Source: Limimaricola soesokkakensis (GTDB lineage Bacteria; Pseudomonadota; Alphaproteobacteria; Rhodobacterales; Rhodobacteraceae). Taken from it: 64,000 nt of DNA. This document shows positions 1 to 9,475 of the stretch, piece by piece. The translations under genes were made by a program, and so were the position numbers. The notes beneath the pieces are model-generated. The model did not search any database, was not told the DNA's origin, and worked only from the letters and a program-made list of their open reading frames with translations. How positions within the stretch are numbered: position 1 is the first letter of the stretch; the number at the start of each line of letters is the position of its first letter. The stretch covers positions 1 through 64,000 of the forward strand of contig NZ_FWFY01000011.1 of NCBI RefSeq assembly GCF_900172345.1, in the 5' to 3' direction.

Positions 1-451
1 GTCGGTTCGCTCCGGACATGGTCGCTTGATCTCGCGCCCGAACATCTGCGCGCTCGGAGAATGGATTGGTAGAAGGATCATTCGAACCTGCCTTCGCCCG
101 GATTGCGATCGAAAGTCGGCTTCGGGCCGATCGCTGCAGGGTTCGCACTGCCGCACATGCAGCACCGACTTGGCGTCTCATGGTCAGTTTGTGCTCGGAG
201 CGGACATGCGGCAGCGCGGGGGATCAGACCTCACGTAGAATGTGCGACGTCGACGCGAACGGCCAAGACCTGTCGTATGTTCTGGGATGTCTGCCGCGGC
301 GGCCGCTCCACAAAGCTCCTATTGAACCCGAGCGCAGCATGGCGCCATCTCAAATGGTCGAGCCTGCGGAGGCAGCCGGGAGCGCCACAGAGAACGTGTC
401 TCCGTCCCGCCAGCATTCGCCGTCCGAACGGCCTTGTAGCCGCCCCTCGCC
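1..451. other. Left-edge stretch without a recognisable gene
   Basis: No reading frame here has a recognisable product. The open frames on both strands overlap one another and continue antisense into the GST gene. I see no tRNA and no clear terminator. It may hold the 3' untranslated part of the GST gene and upstream sequence of something left of the window. Confidence 0.4.
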
Positions 452-1060
452 CTATCTCCGCAGCCCCGCCTGTTCCCGCGCCATGACGGCATGGAACGCC
501 GGACGATCGGCGCAACGCCTGATCCAGCCCCGGAGAGCCGGCTGCTCCGGCATCGCGTCGGGAAGCCATTGGAAGGGGCTCGATAGCAGCAGGTCGACCG
601 CCGAGTAATCCTCTCCGAGAAGATAGGGCTGGCTGTCCAGCGCCTCGGCCAGCCGGGCGAAGACGGCCTCTAGATCGCGGAAGGTCGCGTGCAGGATGGG
701 GTGATCGATTGTCGCCCAGTCGTGAACCAGAACCGGCTCCATCACGCCCTGATAATAGAACAGCCAACTCAGGAACGTCCCGCGCTGCGGATGCCCGACG
801 GGGCGGCCGAGCGCAGTTTCGGGAAATCGGTCCGTCAGGTAGGCGATGATCGCACCGCGCTCGCGCACATGGTCCTCGCCGTCGGTCAGGTAGGGCACCT
901 TGCCCTCGGGATGCGGATTGCGCGGGTCCGGACCGCCGTTCCCATCCTGTCGCGCGACCGTCACCTCGACCACGTCGATACGGTCGGCGATGCCCATCTC
1001 CTCGATCAGGACGAGGATCGAGGTCGAGCGGGAGTTTGGGGCGTGGTAGAGGGTCGGCAT
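452..1060 (-). CDS. Glutathione S-transferase family protein
   Basis: About 202 residues, normal for a cytosolic GST. The N-terminus (MPTLYHAPNSRSTS) is the thioredoxin-fold glutathione site, followed by a HPEGKVPYL cis-Pro loop near residue 50 and an ERGAI segment in place of the usual ESxAI. The C-terminal helical domain contains DYSAVDLLLSSP. I chose the ATG at 1060 rather than one eight codons upstream because GGAGAG lies just before it and the domain begins there. It diverges from the WYL regulator across 64 bp, so that regulator may control it. Substrate unknown. Confidence 0.85.
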   Translation of the reverse strand: MPTLYHAPNSRSTSILVLIEEMGIADRIDVVEVTVARQDGNGGPDPRNPHPEGKVPYLTDGEDHVRERGAIIAYLTDRFPETALGRPVGHPQRGTFLSWLFYYQGVMEPVLVHDWATIDHPILHATFRDLEAVFARLAEALDSQPYLLGEDYSAVDLLLSSPFQWLPDAMPEQPALRGWIRRCADRPAFHAVMAREQAGLRR

Positions 1061-1124
1061 GAGGCTCTCCTGAAATCGGATCATGCCTTGCTATAGCCGC
1101 GACCTGCTGACAGTTTCCGTCAGC

Positions 1125-1829
1125 ATGGCCCGGACCGACCGCCTCATGCGCCTGATGGATGCGCTGCGCCGCCTGCCCGCACCGGTCACCGCCACGCGGC
1201 TGGCGGTGGAGACGGGCGTGTCGCGGCGACAGCTCTACCGGGACATCGCCACGCTGCGCGCGGGCGGCGCCCTGATCGATGGGGAGGCTGGTGTGGGCTA
1301 CAGGTTGACCGGAGATCCCGCCCTGCCGCCGCAGAGCTTCTCGCGACTGGAGATCGAGGCGCTGGTCCTCGCCGTGGGAGAATTGCGCCAGACGGGCGAC
1401 GCGGCGCTGGAGGCTGCGGGCCGCATGGCTCTTGCTCGGATCATCGCCACGCTGGCGGACGAACAGTCGCGGCAAGCCATGCACACCGTCCTGCGCAGCT
1501 TCCGTCCGCCGCCAGCCCGCGTAGATATTAGCGTGGACATGTCGCTTCTGCGGCGCGCCTGCTGGGAGGAACTGGCGCTCGACATGCGGTATCGCGATCT
1601 CGAGGGCCGGGTCACGCGACGCGAGGTCTGGCCACTGGGCCTCAGCTATTCGGACCGCGCTCTGAAGCTGCTGGCCTGGTGCTGCCTGCGGCGGGACTGG
1701 CGCGTATTCCACGCCCCGGGGATCGAGGACGCCTGCCTTAACGGGCGCAGCTTCAGGCCCCGACGCGTGACCTTGATGCGCGACTACGCGGCGCGGCAGG
1801 CCGCTTCCGGGTCCTCCGCGAAAGCGTAG
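1125..1829 (+). CDS. YafY-type HTH/WYL-domain transcriptional regulator
   Basis: About 234 residues. The N-terminal DeoR-like winged helix (RLMRLMDALRRLPAPVTATRLA, then SRRQLYRDIATLRAGG) is typical of the YafY/YobV family. A WYL-type ligand-sensing domain follows, with a REVWPLGLSYSDRALKLLAWC segment in the middle of the protein. The start at 1125 places the HTH at the very N-terminus; an upstream in-frame ATG at 1083 would add 14 unlikely residues. It sits head-to-head with the GST gene, the usual arrangement for a local regulator of a small stress or detoxification gene. Confidence 0.85.
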   Translation: MARTDRLMRLMDALRRLPAPVTATRLAVETGVSRRQLYRDIATLRAGGALIDGEAGVGYRLTGDPALPPQSFSRLEIEALVLAVGELRQTGDAALEAAGRMALARIIATLADEQSRQAMHTVLRSFRPPPARVDISVDMSLLRRACWEELALDMRYRDLEGRVTRREVWPLGLSYSDRALKLLAWCCLRRDWRVFHAPGIEDACLNGRSFRPRRVTLMRDYAARQAASGSSAKA

Positions 1830-2048
1830 GCGCGACAGATCTGGCCTGGGAGTGACTCGTTGTCGTCATCCTGGTGATGCGGGGACCATGACCGTCCGGC
1901 TCAGGCCTTCCCGGCGGACATCGCGGCGATCGATTGGCGTCGCCCCCGCCCCATCGGCTCACGCCTTTCCATTGCAAGAGCCGGGGGGACGATGGCGGCG
2001 ACAGCGTCGTTCATCCACTTTCCCTCCTGTGCCAGGAGGGAAACCCAC

Positions 2049-2762
2049 TCAGCGCCCGGAAGGCGAAGCCCCGGTAGCGGCGGTCTCGCCTGATCGAAAC
2101 GAGGCGCTGTTGCATCCGGTGATGGCGGGGGCCTCGCGGATGAGCTCCAAGTCGGTCAGCGCGGCCACCATGAACAGCGCAAAGTCGGTGCGCCGGGTCA
2201 GATTGCTCGCAAGGAGCGGATCGCCGACATGGCGGGCCCAAACCGGCAACCCCTCGCTCGGGCCCTCCTCGAGATCCGAGCCACGCACCACGGTCCAGGC
2301 GCGATCCGAGGCGAAGACAAGATCAGTCGCGCGGACCTGGTCGTCGAGATCGACGAGCCGCAGCGCCTTGAGGATCGGCGTGCCGAACCTGACGATAGCG
2401 CGGATCTTCCAACCGTAGCGGTCGCGGCCGTCGCGGCTGATGTGCCAGCCGCAGGAGAACACCGGCCGCGCACCGGGCGGGGCGAGGTCGAGTACGGCGC
2501 GCGCGGTGCCTGACGCGTAGTCCTGCACGCCCCAGGGCGCGAGAACCACCAGCACGCCATCGCAGCCGCGCGTGGCCGCCTCGATCACCGCGCGGTCGTC
2601 GGTGCGGCCGGGATGCACGGTGATGCGGCCCTCGAACCGGGCGAGCTTGCCGACGCTTTCCGAGCGACAGACGCCCGTGACCTCGTAGCCGCGCGCCAGC
2701 GCGTGTTCGGTCATGTATTGCCCGAGCTTGCCCGAGATGCCGACGATGCAGATGCGTTTCAT
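2049..2762 (-). CDS. NmrA/SDR-like NAD(P)-binding protein
   Basis: 237 residues. The N-terminus has a GxxGxxG dinucleotide-binding loop (G8, G11, G14: VGISGKLG) after the first beta strand, then a HALARGYEVTGVCR strand, as in NmrA-like and atypical short-chain dehydrogenase proteins. There is no obvious YxxxK catalytic pair, so a sensor-type or isomerase-like role is as likely as a dehydrogenase. It is followed on the same strand by the DUF4386 protein upstream (24-bp gap), so the two are probably co-transcribed. Function otherwise unknown. Confidence 0.75.
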   Translation of the reverse strand: MKRICIVGISGKLGQYMTEHALARGYEVTGVCRSESVGKLARFEGRITVHPGRTDDRAVIEAATRGCDGVLVVLAPWGVQDYASGTARAVLDLAPPGARPVFSCGWHISRDGRDRYGWKIRAIVRFGTPILKALRLVDLDDQVRATDLVFASDRAWTVVRGSDLEEGPSEGLPVWARHVGDPLLASNLTRRTDFALFMVAALTDLELIREAPAITGCNSASFRSGETAATGASPSGR

Positions 2763-2785
2763 GGGAGATCTCCTTGCGATCGGGG

Positions 2786-3508
2786 TCAGGCCGCGACGTG
2801 ACGCGATACGGGGATGTGCGGGCCGCGGATCAGCAGCCCGAGCGCGAAGCCGATCTCGGCCAGCGTCACGACGAGCAGCAGCGCGATCTTCACTGCTTCG
2901 AGCGCGGCGGCGTCCGGCAGGGCGAACATCTGCACGCTGTCGACGAGGTAGCCCGTGCCGCCGAGGATCAGGCCGAGACCCAAGAGTCGTGGATAGAACC
3001 CTGAGCGTAGGATCAGCGTGCCCAACAGCATCAGATGCAGCCAGAAGAAGACCTGCCAGATCCAGACGCCGGCATCATGGACGTGCCGCATCAGGCCGGC
3101 CAGTTCGAACCGCTGCGCCGCGCTGAAGCTGTCGAGCGGCACCTTGCCGTCGGCCAGCGCCAGCGACGCGGCATGGAAGAACAGCATCGCCGCCATCACC
3201 GCGACCATCATCAGCCGCGCGTAGGAAGAGGCGAGCGAGAGCGTCGCGTTCACGGGCCGGAACATGAAGTATAGCGTGACCGAGACGAACACCTCGGCGG
3301 TCATCATCACCACGTCGCCCACGAGGCCTGCATGGAACAGGCCGCGCCGCTCGGCGATGTTGGCGAAGGTGGCCGCCGGGTCGCCGGCAACGTTCAGCAC
3401 GCCCGGCACGTAGAGGATCGAAAAGCCTCCGGCAAAGGCGATGAGGAGATAGAGCGACCCGGTCAGGCGGGCATAGACGCGGGAGGAAGGGTCTCGAAGA
3501 GCATGCAT
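2786..3508 (-). CDS. DUF4386-family integral membrane protein
   Basis: About 240 residues with at least six hydrophobic segments (LYLLIAFAGGFSILYVPG, FVSVTLYFMF, MMVAVMAAMLFFHAASLAL, WIWQVFFWLHLMLLGTLIL, LLGLGLILGGTGYLV, IALLLVVTLAEIGFALGLL). The pattern and the RLTGSLYLLI start are those of DUF4386, a membrane family of unknown function common near stress regulators. I prefer the ATG at 3508 (MHALRDPSSRVYARL) over 3541. It diverges from the LysR gene, whose product probably regulates it, and is likely co-transcribed with the NmrA-like gene downstream. Confidence 0.8.
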   Translation of the reverse strand: MHALRDPSSRVYARLTGSLYLLIAFAGGFSILYVPGVLNVAGDPAATFANIAERRGLFHAGLVGDVVMMTAEVFVSVTLYFMFRPVNATLSLASSYARLMMVAVMAAMLFFHAASLALADGKVPLDSFSAAQRFELAGLMRHVHDAGVWIWQVFFWLHLMLLGTLILRSGFYPRLLGLGLILGGTGYLVDSVQMFALPDAAALEAVKIALLLVVTLAEIGFALGLLIRGPHIPVSRHVAA

Positions 3509-3611
3509 CGCGGGCCTCCTTTCGGCGTGACGTTGCGGCATGCGAACCTTCTACGCCCCGTCGTCCCTGGGGGGAATTGACCGGTCTTGCCGAACTGGTA
3601 TGCAAATATGC

Positions 3612-4499
3612 ATGGATTGGCGAAGCGTCACCTTCGACTGGAACCGAGCGCGGGCCTTTCTCGTGACGGCCGAGGAAGGCTCCCTCTCGGCTGCCGCCCG
3701 CGCCCTGAAGCTGGCGCAACCGACGCTTGGCCGGCAGGTCGAGGCGCTGGAGACCGAGCTTGGGGTCGCGTTGTTCGAACGCTCGGGCCGCGGGCTGCGC
3801 CTGACGCCTTCCGGGCACGAATTGCTCGAGCATGCGCGGATCATGGGCGAAGGCGCCCGCGCCCTTCATCTCGCCGCCTGGGGCCAGACCGAAGTGCTAG
3901 AGGGCGAGGTGGCGATCTCCGCTTCAGACGCCTATGCCAGCTATCTTCTGCCGCCGATCCTCGCGCGGCTGCATCGGGCCGAACCGCGCATCCGGATCGA
4001 GGTAGTGGTGTCCAACGCCTTGTCGGATCTGTCGCGGCGCGAGGCGGATATCGCAGTGCGCAATGTCCGGCCGACCGAGCCCGATCTGATCGCGCGCCGG
4101 GTCCGCGACGCCTCGGCGCGGCTCTACGCGGCGCCCCACTACCTGGACCGCCTGGGGCGGCCCGGCACGGCCGCTGGTTTCTCCTCGGCGGAATTCATCG
4201 AGATCGACGCCTCGGGCAGTCTCATGAAGCTGCTCAATACCAAGGGCTTTGCCCTCGACGCGGGAAACTTTCCCTATAGGTGCCGCAGCTTCACGGTGAT
4301 GTGGGAGCTGGTGCGGCAGGGCATGGGGATCGGCATCCTCGACGACCGCATCGGCGACGCCGACCCCTTGGTCGAGCGCGCCCTGCCGGATTTCGCGCCG
4401 GTCGACTTCCCGGTCTGGATCGTCGCCCATCGCGACATCGCCCGGTCCCGCCGCCTACGAGTGGTCTTCGAGGCGTTGGCGGACAGCTTCGGCGCTTGA
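3612..4499 (+). CDS. LysR-family transcriptional regulator
   Basis: About 295 residues. The N-terminal LysR winged helix is complete (FDWNRARAFL, EEGSLSAAARALKLAQPTLG, then ELGVALFERSGRGLRLTP), followed by a two-lobed effector domain (EVAISASDAYASYLLPPIL; ADIAVRNVRP; GMGIGILDDRIGD). Starts at 3600 (MQIC) or 3612 (MDWRSV) are both possible. It diverges from the DUF4386/NmrA pair across about 100 bp that should contain its operator. It is the last intact gene before the IS-bounded cytochrome patch. Ligand unknown. Confidence 0.9.
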   Translation: MDWRSVTFDWNRARAFLVTAEEGSLSAAARALKLAQPTLGRQVEALETELGVALFERSGRGLRLTPSGHELLEHARIMGEGARALHLAAWGQTEVLEGEVAISASDAYASYLLPPILARLHRAEPRIRIEVVVSNALSDLSRREADIAVRNVRPTEPDLIARRVRDASARLYAAPHYLDRLGRPGTAAGFSSAEFIEIDASGSLMKLLNTKGFALDAGNFPYRCRSFTVMWELVRQGMGIGILDDRIGDADPLVERALPDFAPVDFPVWIVAHRDIARSRRLRVVFEALADSFGA

Positions 4500-4698
4500 G
4501 ACAGGCCATCATGCATCGCGCGAACCGTACAGCCTGAACTCGAACCCCCTGAGGAGTCGGCTCGACGAAGTAGTTGGATATTTGTCGGAACTGCGTGTCC
4601 AGCCGCACGCCTCGAACGTGTTGGCCTCGAAACTCAGCAAGACGGAAGGACCGGCTTTCAGCAGGGACGCGACATGCGGCCCCATGATCTTTCTCGGC

Positions 4699-4885
4699 TT
4701 CGTCGAGAGCTTCAACGGCCGGCTCCGGGACGAGCTGCTCAATGAGGTGCTGTTCTCGACGCTCGGCGATGCCCGGCGTCAGATCCAGGCATGGCAGCTC
4801 GATTACAATCTGCAACGCCCCCCATTCGGCTATGGGCAACATCCCACCCGCCGAGTTTGCCATGAGAACAGCACTGGAACAGTAG
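4699..4885 (+). pseudogene. IS3-family transposase (OrfB) C-terminal remnant, frameshifted
   Basis: The residues FVESFNGRLRDELLNEVLF, then AWQLDYNLQRP, are the conserved end of an IS3-family DDE transposase, including its catalytic Glu region. Just after that the frame breaks in a run of six C at 4818-4823. Removing one C restores HSAMGNIPPAEFAMRTALEQ and a stop at 4883-4885, the standard family ending. Nothing of the first two thirds of OrfB, OrfA or the terminal inverted repeats is seen upstream. It is therefore a decayed fragment that marks the left edge of the cytochrome patch. Confidence 0.8.
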
Positions 4886-5497
4886 GCTGCATAGCCTCAG
4901 AAATCACCCACGGATTCTCCGTCAAACCAGAGGAAAGACGGGTCTCAGGTCATTCGCCCTCCTCATGATGGCACAAATCCATCTCGGCAAACAGGGCCCT
5001 TCATTGGAGGCATTCCAAGAGGAAACCCCTTGAACCATTACAAAATCGGAGGAGGTTACTAATAGCCAGAATGAATGTTGGGTCATATCGCCCATTAAGC
5101 ATCGACGGCATCGTTGACTTCTGGCTCTGATCCCCGACCCTGAAGGCATGGTCCTCTGTATTTTACAAACACCCATAGATACAGCAAACCAAACTGCAAA
5201 GGCCATACGGCGTCAATCTGTCGATAGGCAATCCGCCATTGGCCGCAAGCATATTTCATGCATGACCCGCCTTGGCGGTTCGCCGCTGACGCACCCCGTA
5301 TGCCAAGCGAGGAGTGACAAGTAGATGAAAAGACATGAGAGGATACTTTAGATGTAAGTAGCGCTGGAAATCGGCCCATGCCGATTGGGCGCTCGCACAT
5401 ATCATTTAGTAAATCTAATCCTCGGGAATTTAATGACGATTTTCAGGCAATCTCAAGCGAGCATTGCCCGTTTCCCCGACCTATGGTGGAGCGCAGG
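4886..5497. other. AT-richer stretch without a recognisable gene
   Basis: About 0.6 kb between the IS3 remnant and the octaheme cytochrome, visibly poorer in G+C than its surroundings. The minus-strand open frames here have no recognisable domain and a composition unlike a real protein. It should contain the promoter of the cytochrome genes. Together with the IS remnant it suggests acquired or rearranged DNA. Confidence 0.5.
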
Positions 5498-7619
5498 ATG
5501 GAGTTTAATTTTCGCCTGATGGTTTATGTTCCTAATCTGCTGAGCGCAGTTCTTATATATCTCTTCAGTACTGGGATTGCGCCTGCACAGGACGGCAAGC
5601 CGATTTTTCCGAGCTTCACTGATCCTATAGCGACAGACGATCTCCTGGGACGAGTCGTAAGTTCGCGAGACCTCCCCGTCGCGGATGCTACAGTTTACCT
5701 CGTTCCGATTGGCATGATCGACATGACGCCGATAACGGCCTCGGCAGTGTTCGATGAGCCATATGCGGCCGATGCGTATGACGAGCCTCTGGAAGATGCG
5801 ATTGCAAGGCATCGCGACCAGCTCCCTAGCGGAAAAACAGATCAGCAGGGTCATTTCCGGATATTCGACATCCCGGATGGCCGCTTCTTCGTCTATGTCG
5901 CGATCGCCGACGGCGATGTCGAGCACCTGCCCGGTGGCGACAAGAGCCGCGCCTCCTACGATGCGCAGGAGCTTCGCGGGCATGAAAAAAGGATCCAGCT
6001 GTCGAGCCGCCCGCCGCCCCATGCCGAATACATCGGCAGCACCGAATGCCTGGAATGTCACGAGGAGCAGGCGGCATGGAAGCAGACGGGGCACAAGCTT
6101 GCATGGTCACGTCCCGGCAATCCGGGACCGCACCAGGATTTCTCGCAGTTCCCGGACTTCTTCGAGGCACTCGAGTCGTGGATCGAGGCTGAATCGTATG
6201 ACGGCGGCACCCGTCTCGAGATCGGCGACTACAACCCGGAGGCCCGCGGCAACGTGAAGTTCAAGATCCGCCTCGCCGATGATGATAGGGTGGAGATTGA
6301 GAAGATATACGCGGACATCTATTTCTGGAAGAGCGCGCAGGACGGCGAATACTATATCACGGTCGAGAACCGCCTGAACGAAAGCGATCCTGCCAGCCCG
6401 GCCCATCTGAAGATCGAGATGGTCTACGGAGGCGCGGTCCTGCGTCAGAGATACATGGTCTCGGTCCCGGAATCATTGGGGGATCGGCAAGGCATATATA
6501 CGCTACTGCAATTCCACCCCAACGGGGACGATCGCCGGCTGACCCATAATCGACGCGTCTGGCGAGACTACAAGTTCAACTATTGGTGGAGCAAGGGCGA
6601 GGACGGCGAATACGGGACCTCCGATGACCGGATCACTGCGCCCGCCGTGAACGAGAACACGATCCAGGCTATGTGTGCCGCCTGCCATGTCACTGGGTAC
6701 GAACGCTACCTCGACGAGGAGACGGGACAGGCGCTTGTACGCGGGGTCAACGATCCGAACGGCGCTTTCAACATTGACGACGATCCCGAGATGGACGAGG
6801 TCAATGTCGGATGCGAGACCTGCCATGGCCCCCGGCTCCGAGCATGCGGCGTTCGCCGGGTTGGGAGAAAACTTCCCGTCCCACATGGTCAATCCCGCCT
6901 ACCTTTCCGTCGAACGGGAGACGGCGGTCTGCGGCCGCTGTCACGACCGCCGGCAAGGTCCGGGCGGCCCCACCCTCGGCTACACCCAACCGATTAACGA
7001 GGACGGCGAGATGATGCCGCCGGGGCTGAGCCGGCACACCATGATCACCGAGTACAGCGTGACGCGCGGCCCCATCCCCGGCCGTCACATCTGGGTCGAC
7101 GACATCCATTCCCGCAATCCGCACCAGCAATACGCGGATTACATGAAATCGGGTATGTATCGAAACGACCGGCGGATGGTCGGATGCAGCGATTGTCACG
7201 ACATGCATGGCGGCACCGGCTTTCGGCGCTCGCTCGTCGGCGATCCCGACGACGCGTCGTCGCCGCTCTGCCAGAACTGTCATGCCGTCGACATCAACGC
7301 GCACATGCAGCACCAGCTCGGCAGCGAGATGAAGGGCGCGGCAGGAACGCGCTGCGTCGACTGCCATATGCCCGGAACGGCCATCCATGGAGGTGACTCG
7401 GGACGCTTCGGACGTATGGTTAGCGCTCCGCCCTACTATGACACGCTCACCGAAGAGATAAACGCCTACCTGCAGGGGGATATCAATTCCCACGTGTTCG
7501 ACGTCCCACGCACGACGACCGTCGGCGTTCAAGGCGAATTGCCGGGCAACGCGATGCCGATCCCCTACACCTCGGCCTGCGGCACCTGCCACGACGTTTC
7601 CGAAATTCAGCACAAGTGA
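5498..7619 (+). pseudogene. Octaheme c-type cytochrome with N-terminal Ig-like domain, frameshifted
   Basis: Reading through one frameshift gives about 706 residues. A signal peptide (LLSAVLIYLFSTGIAPAQ) is followed by a carboxypeptidase-regulatory-like beta domain (LLGRVVSSRDLPVADATVYL). Eight CXXCH haem motifs follow, at 6047, 6674, 6812, 6930, 7185, 7269, 7353 and 7578. The first, ECLECHEEQAAWKQTGH, resembles the cytochrome c554/multihaem family. The frame breaks in a five-C run at 6829-6833, immediately after the third haem motif. Removing one C restores CHGPGSEHAAF and joins the frames. This is either a recent inactivation or a base-calling error. It is presumably a periplasmic electron carrier or multihaem oxidoreductase; substrate unknown. 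Two further cytochrome genes follow directly. Confidence 0.8.
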
Positions 7620-7628
7620 GATGTGCAT

Positions 7629-8102
7629 ATGCTGGGTCGATTTCTTGCTGCGGTGACCTTGGGCGCATTGATTGCGGTGCCGGGCAGCCATGCCCGTGCG
7701 AATGGCGACAGCGTCATCGAGTATCGCCAGCATCTGATGCGGGCGATCGGCGGCCATATGGCTGCCGTCGCTGCCGTCGTTAAGGGGCGTCTGCCGCTGA
7801 CCGAGCACATAGCGGAACACGCGGAACTCATCGAGAAAGCGGCGGAACTCGTTCCTGCCGCATTCGAGGAACAGGTGAGCGACGGATTGACGGACGCGCA
7901 GCCCGAGATCTGGAGCAAGATGGACGAGTTCGTCGAATTGAATGCGGAGATGGCTCAGGCCAGCGCGGCGCTTGCCAATGCAGCCGAAGAGGGCGACATG
8001 CGAGATATCGCGATGGCGATGCAAAGCCTCGGCAAATCCTGCGGATCCTGTCACCAACCCTTCCGAAAGCCAAAGGAAGAAAGCTACAAGCAACCGAGAT
8101 AG
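7629..8102 (+). CDS. Class II cytochrome c' / c556-like protein
   Basis: About 157 residues: an export signal (FLAAVTLGALIAVPGSHARA), a four-helix body (YRQHLMRAIGGHMAAVAAVVKG; WSKMDEFVELNAEMAQ) and a single C-terminal haem site CGSCHQPF at 8040-8054. This is the class II layout, with the CXXCH near the end. It begins a few bases after the octaheme protein stop, and GTG 7623 is an alternative start. It is likely co-transcribed with the two flanking cytochromes as a small periplasmic electron carrier or a gas-binding (NO) protein. Confidence 0.85.
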   Translation: MLGRFLAAVTLGALIAVPGSHARANGDSVIEYRQHLMRAIGGHMAAVAAVVKGRLPLTEHIAEHAELIEKAAELVPAAFEEQVSDGLTDAQPEIWSKMDEFVELNAEMAQASAALANAAEEGDMRDIAMAMQSLGKSCGSCHQPFRKPKEESYKQPR

Positions 8103-8115
8103 GCGAACCCGTCTG

Positions 8116-9030
8116 ATGTTAGCTATCCGAACGTCAAAAATGACCAAGCCTATTATCTGGCTATTCGGCATAAGCGTCGCCGCCGCGGCTTTCGGCTACG
8201 CCTTCATTCTTCCGGGCTTGGGGCAAACAGCAAAGAACGTTGATCTGAACGCCTATTCGGCTGATGTAGAGCGCGGGGCATACGTGTTGCGCATGGGTGG
8301 CTGCGTCGTCTGCCATACCGATATCGACAACGGTGGTGTTTTTCTGGCCGGCGGCGCCGGGCTGGAAACGCCGTTCGGCACATTCTACGCCCCCAATATC
8401 ACGCCGGATACGGAACACGGCATCGGTGCGATGTCACTCGAGGATTTCTACGTTGCCATGACCGCAGGTGTGACTCCGGATGGCGAGCATTATTTTCCCA
8501 GCTTTCCCTACACCAGCTACGGGCACTTCAAAACCGAAGATATCGTCGATCTAAAGGCCTATCTGGATACGGTTGAGCCGGTGGCTAGGCCGAGCCAGCC
8601 GCACGAACTGATCTGGCCATTCTCGAACCGACAATTCGTGGGGGTCTGGAAAAGCCTCTATCACACTCCCGAACCGTTCGTTCCCAACGACGCGGAGTCG
8701 GCAAGCTGGAATCGTGGCGCGTATCTCGTGAACGGACCGGGTCACTGCGGCGAGTGCCATACTGCAAGAAATCTCATTGGCGGGATGAGCACCAATACTC
8801 TTGAGGGCACTGGCAAGAGTTCGTTCTCATCTGGCGCCCCGGCCATTGCAGGCAGCCGATCCACGATACGCGATTGGAGCCTCAACGACCTGGTGTTCTA
8901 CCTCCAGCTTGGGCTGACACCGGATGGTGACGTATCCGGCGGCAAAATGATCGACGTGATCGAGCACGGCACAAGTCATCTGACGGGAGAAGATCTCGAG
9001 GCCATCGCTACTTATTTGAAAAGCCTCTAG
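8116..9030 (+). CDS. Membrane-anchored diheme cytochrome c
   Basis: About 304 residues, or 296 if the ATG at 8140 is used. An uncleaved-looking N-terminal anchor (IIWLFGISVAAAAFGYAFIL) precedes two class I cytochrome c domains with haem motifs CVVCH at 8302 and CGECH at 8746. Both are followed by the ...APNITPDTEHGIG and axial-Met type segments found in cytochrome subunits of periplasmic sugar and alcohol dehydrogenases. No dehydrogenase partner is present here. It follows the class II cytochrome by 13 bp. A role passing electrons from the octaheme protein or another donor to the respiratory chain is inference. Confidence 0.85.
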   Translation: MLAIRTSKMTKPIIWLFGISVAAAAFGYAFILPGLGQTAKNVDLNAYSADVERGAYVLRMGGCVVCHTDIDNGGVFLAGGAGLETPFGTFYAPNITPDTEHGIGAMSLEDFYVAMTAGVTPDGEHYFPSFPYTSYGHFKTEDIVDLKAYLDTVEPVARPSQPHELIWPFSNRQFVGVWKSLYHTPEPFVPNDAESASWNRGAYLVNGPGHCGECHTARNLIGGMSTNTLEGTGKSSFSSGAPAIAGSRSTIRDWSLNDLVFYLQLGLTPDGDVSGGKMIDVIEHGTSHLTGEDLEAIATYLKSL

Positions 9031-9106
9031 CAGCATAGGGTATTTCCGAGCGCGGAAAGAGACCTGCCGTTGGCCAATGCGGCTGCGGCACTCCCTGGCA
9101 CCCTCG

Positions 9107-9291
9107 GAGCAAGGCAAGATCAAGCGCCGGTACAAGATTATGAAGAACCGCATGCTGTTCTCGAACGCCCATCTCCTAAGGGCGCTGAAGGACGCCATGG
9201 CAGCCTTCTCTGGCCCTTAAAACCATCACGCAACTTAACACCTGTTGACGCCTATCTCGGCAGGACAGAGACCGCTCTCAATCGCCGATAG
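9107..9291 (+). pseudogene. Second IS3-family transposase remnant, multiply frameshifted
   Basis: In one frame from 9107 the residues EQGKIKRRYKIMKNRMLF...NAH, then LKDAMAAF, match the QGKIERxxxxMKNR region of IS3-family OrfB. The frame then stops and another continues with NLTPVDAYLGRTETALNRR, the family's LTPADxYFGR ending. The subgroup differs from the remnant at 4.7-4.9 kb (PPAEFA-type ending), so the two are not copies of one element. No inverted repeats are identified. It marks the right edge of the cytochrome patch. Confidence 0.7.
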
Positions 9292-9475
9292 GAGACCAAT
9301 GTTACTACCGTCGATACGCGCCGCTTTCTGCTCAGCATATCGGGATACGAACCGAGCCCCGGTTGAGCCAGACCCGCCGTTCGATGCCAGGCCCTCGCGT
9401 CGCAAATCATCTGGTGACAGGCAACGCGCAGGCGGCGAGCAGTCAACGATTTGAGCTTTTCATAGACTCCACCCG

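Noticed and set aside
231-1712. 493-codon minus-strand open frame
   Set aside because: It overlaps the GST gene in another frame and the WYL regulator antisense, both of which have conserved domains.
4922-5400. Minus-strand open frames in the AT-richer gap
   Set aside because: No ribosome site, no domain and mutually overlapping. Better explained as non-coding flank of the IS remnant.
6801-8171. 456-codon minus-strand open frame
   Set aside because: Antisense to three cytochromes with intact CXXCH motifs; no recognisable domain.
4699-9291. Composite transposon carrying the cytochromes
   Set aside because: The two transposase remnants belong to different IS3 subgroups, both are truncated and no terminal inverted repeats or target duplications were found.
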